Of a stretch of DNA of 6,515 bases, positions 5,765-6,515 are shown one piece after another. The translations under genes and the position numbers were made by a program. The notes beneath the pieces were generated by a model. The model did no database searches. It saw nothing but the letters and a program-made list of their open reading frames with translations, and was not told the origin of the DNA. The DNA is from an uncultured bacterium (lineage in GTDB: Bacteria > Cyanobacteriota > Vampirovibrionia > Gastranaerophilales > Gastranaerophilaceae). Location: NCBI GenBank assembly GCA_900554095.1, contig USGC01000099.1:1-6515 (forward strand), in the 5' to 3' direction. How positions within the stretch are numbered: the first letter of the stretch is position 1; the number at the start of each line of letters is the position of its first letter.

Positions 5765-6505
5765 TCAGAATTTTATCGGATAATCGTCCGGGATTTTCCA
5801 GCCGGAAGCCTGGATTAATGCGACGCAATTAAGTCCAGCGATGCCTGAAATGTTTTTAGAACAGCCGTATTCCGGATGATTATACAACTCATCGATGTCT
5901 AAAGAGCTATGGTGAGATGTGATATGTACACCTTTCCCTTCTAAGCCGGTTGGACTGCCTTTATACCATAACATAAGCCCAAAAACATCCCCGCCTATTC
6001 TTGCTAAACCTTTTTTAGGTCCATCTATATCTAGCCATATTTGCCAATGAGCACTTCCTGTAACTTGATTTCCTGCCCACATATAAATTGATGTCCCATT
6101 ATTTAAGATAGCTGATATAGCAATATTTGATATAGAACTATTACCAGGCAGCGATAAATAATTTGTCGCTTCGCCATTAACAGTCTTAGGAGGTTTCCAG
6201 CATTCTTCACTTACTGGAATACAAGTTTTTATAACTTTTAACTCAGGTGCAAGGTAATTCTCAAAAAATTCTTTTGTACATTCAATGTCGCTATCCACAT
6301 TACAAGTAGGCCAATCATTTGAAAATCCATGCTTAGCTTCGGCCATTTGAAAAGCTTGTGAAAATAACGCAAGGTTCTTTTTCAAACCGTTTACCACTTG
6401 TGATTTTCTATAATTCGACAACACTGTAGGCATTGTCATTGCTGCGACTACGCCAATTATGCCAAGTGTTATCAGCACCTCTGCTAATGTAAACCCTTTT
6501 TTCAT
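5765..6505 (-). CDS. type IV pilin-like / pseudopilin protein with class III leader
   Basis: The N-terminus is a textbook prepilin: short basic leader MKKG, predicted prepilin-peptidase cut after Gly4, then FTLAEVLITLGIIGVVAAM with Glu at mature position 5, giving a hydrophobic helix to about residue 29 that anchors the protein in the inner membrane before assembly. Residues 30-60 continue as helix. The globular part (61-246) holds six cysteines (68, 76, 95, 102, 215, 227), an even number that would suit three disulfides outside the cytoplasm. DIDGPKKGLARIGGDVFG (159-176) and the C-terminal GWKIPDDYP (235-243) are motifs I recall from large families of pilin-like proteins in Gastranaerophilales and some other gut bacteria. 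At 246 residues it is longer than a major pilin, closer to a minor pilin or pseudopilin. AGAGG lies 5 nt before the ATG. Whether it joins a type IV pilus, a secretion pseudopilus or a competence filament cannot be told, since no assembly gene is in view. Confidence 0.9.
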   Translation of the reverse strand: MKKGFTLAEVLITLGIIGVVAAMTMPTVLSNYRKSQVVNGLKKNLALFSQAFQMAEAKHGFSNDWPTCNVDSDIECTKEFFENYLAPELKVIKTCIPVSEECWKPPKTVNGEATNYLSLPGNSSISNIAISAILNNGTSIYMWAGNQVTGSAHWQIWLDIDGPKKGLARIGGDVFGLMLWYKGSPTGLEGKGVHITSHHSSLDIDELYNHPEYGCSKNISGIAGLNCVALIQASGWKIPDDYPIKF

Positions 6506-6510
6506 ATTAA

Positions 6511-6515
6511 CCTCT
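6511..6515 (-). promoter_or_regulatory. Shine-Dalgarno site of the pilin-like gene
   Basis: On the minus strand AGAGG precedes the ATG at 6505 by 5 nt, supporting this start and matching the expected prepilin leader length. The promoter lies beyond the right edge. Confidence 0.65.

Overview
The window looks like chromosomal DNA from a strictly anaerobic, AT-rich, Gram-negative-type bacterium. My best guess is a non-photosynthetic cyanobacterial relative of the Vampirovibrionia/Melainabacteria (Gastranaerophilales) type. Four things point there: an [FeFe]-hydrogenase maturase; a GlmU whose C-terminus resembles cyanobacterial forms (SVLVAP, then LALTRSP); a cysteine-rich type IV pilin-like protein ending in GWKIPDDYP; and hypothetical proteins opening with a short N-terminal peptide ending in a Phe-centred motif (NFKG, SFTA). 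The assignment rests on remembered family patterns, not on a search.

Layout from left to right. (1) 1-1289, minus: hydG, cut by the left window edge, with 429 codons visible. (2) 1290-1442: divergent intergenic region. (3) 1443-2423, plus: an unrecognised helical protein whose last six residues, DDDMPF, copy the protein-docking tip of bacterial single-stranded DNA-binding protein (SSB). (4) 2465-3256, plus: a GNAT-like acetyltransferase with extra N- and C-terminal parts. (5) 3276-4334, minus: mnmA, tRNA 2-thiouridylase. (6) 4335-4489: divergent intergenic region with a good glmU promoter. (7) 4490-5764, plus: glmU, the bifunctional UDP-GlcNAc synthesis enzyme. (8) 5765-6505, minus: a type IV pilin-like protein that abuts glmU tail to tail with no gap.

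The genes do not form one pathway. hydG serves hydrogen metabolism, mnmA translation, glmU the cell envelope, and the pilin-like protein the cell surface. Only the two plus-strand genes at 1443-3256 look like a linked pair: same strand, 41 bp apart, and sharing an N-terminal signature in front of unrelated bodies. They are the least understood part of the window.

No gene-free stretch exceeds 300 bp. I found no tRNA, rRNA, CRISPR array, insertion sequence, riboswitch or convincing intrinsic terminator.
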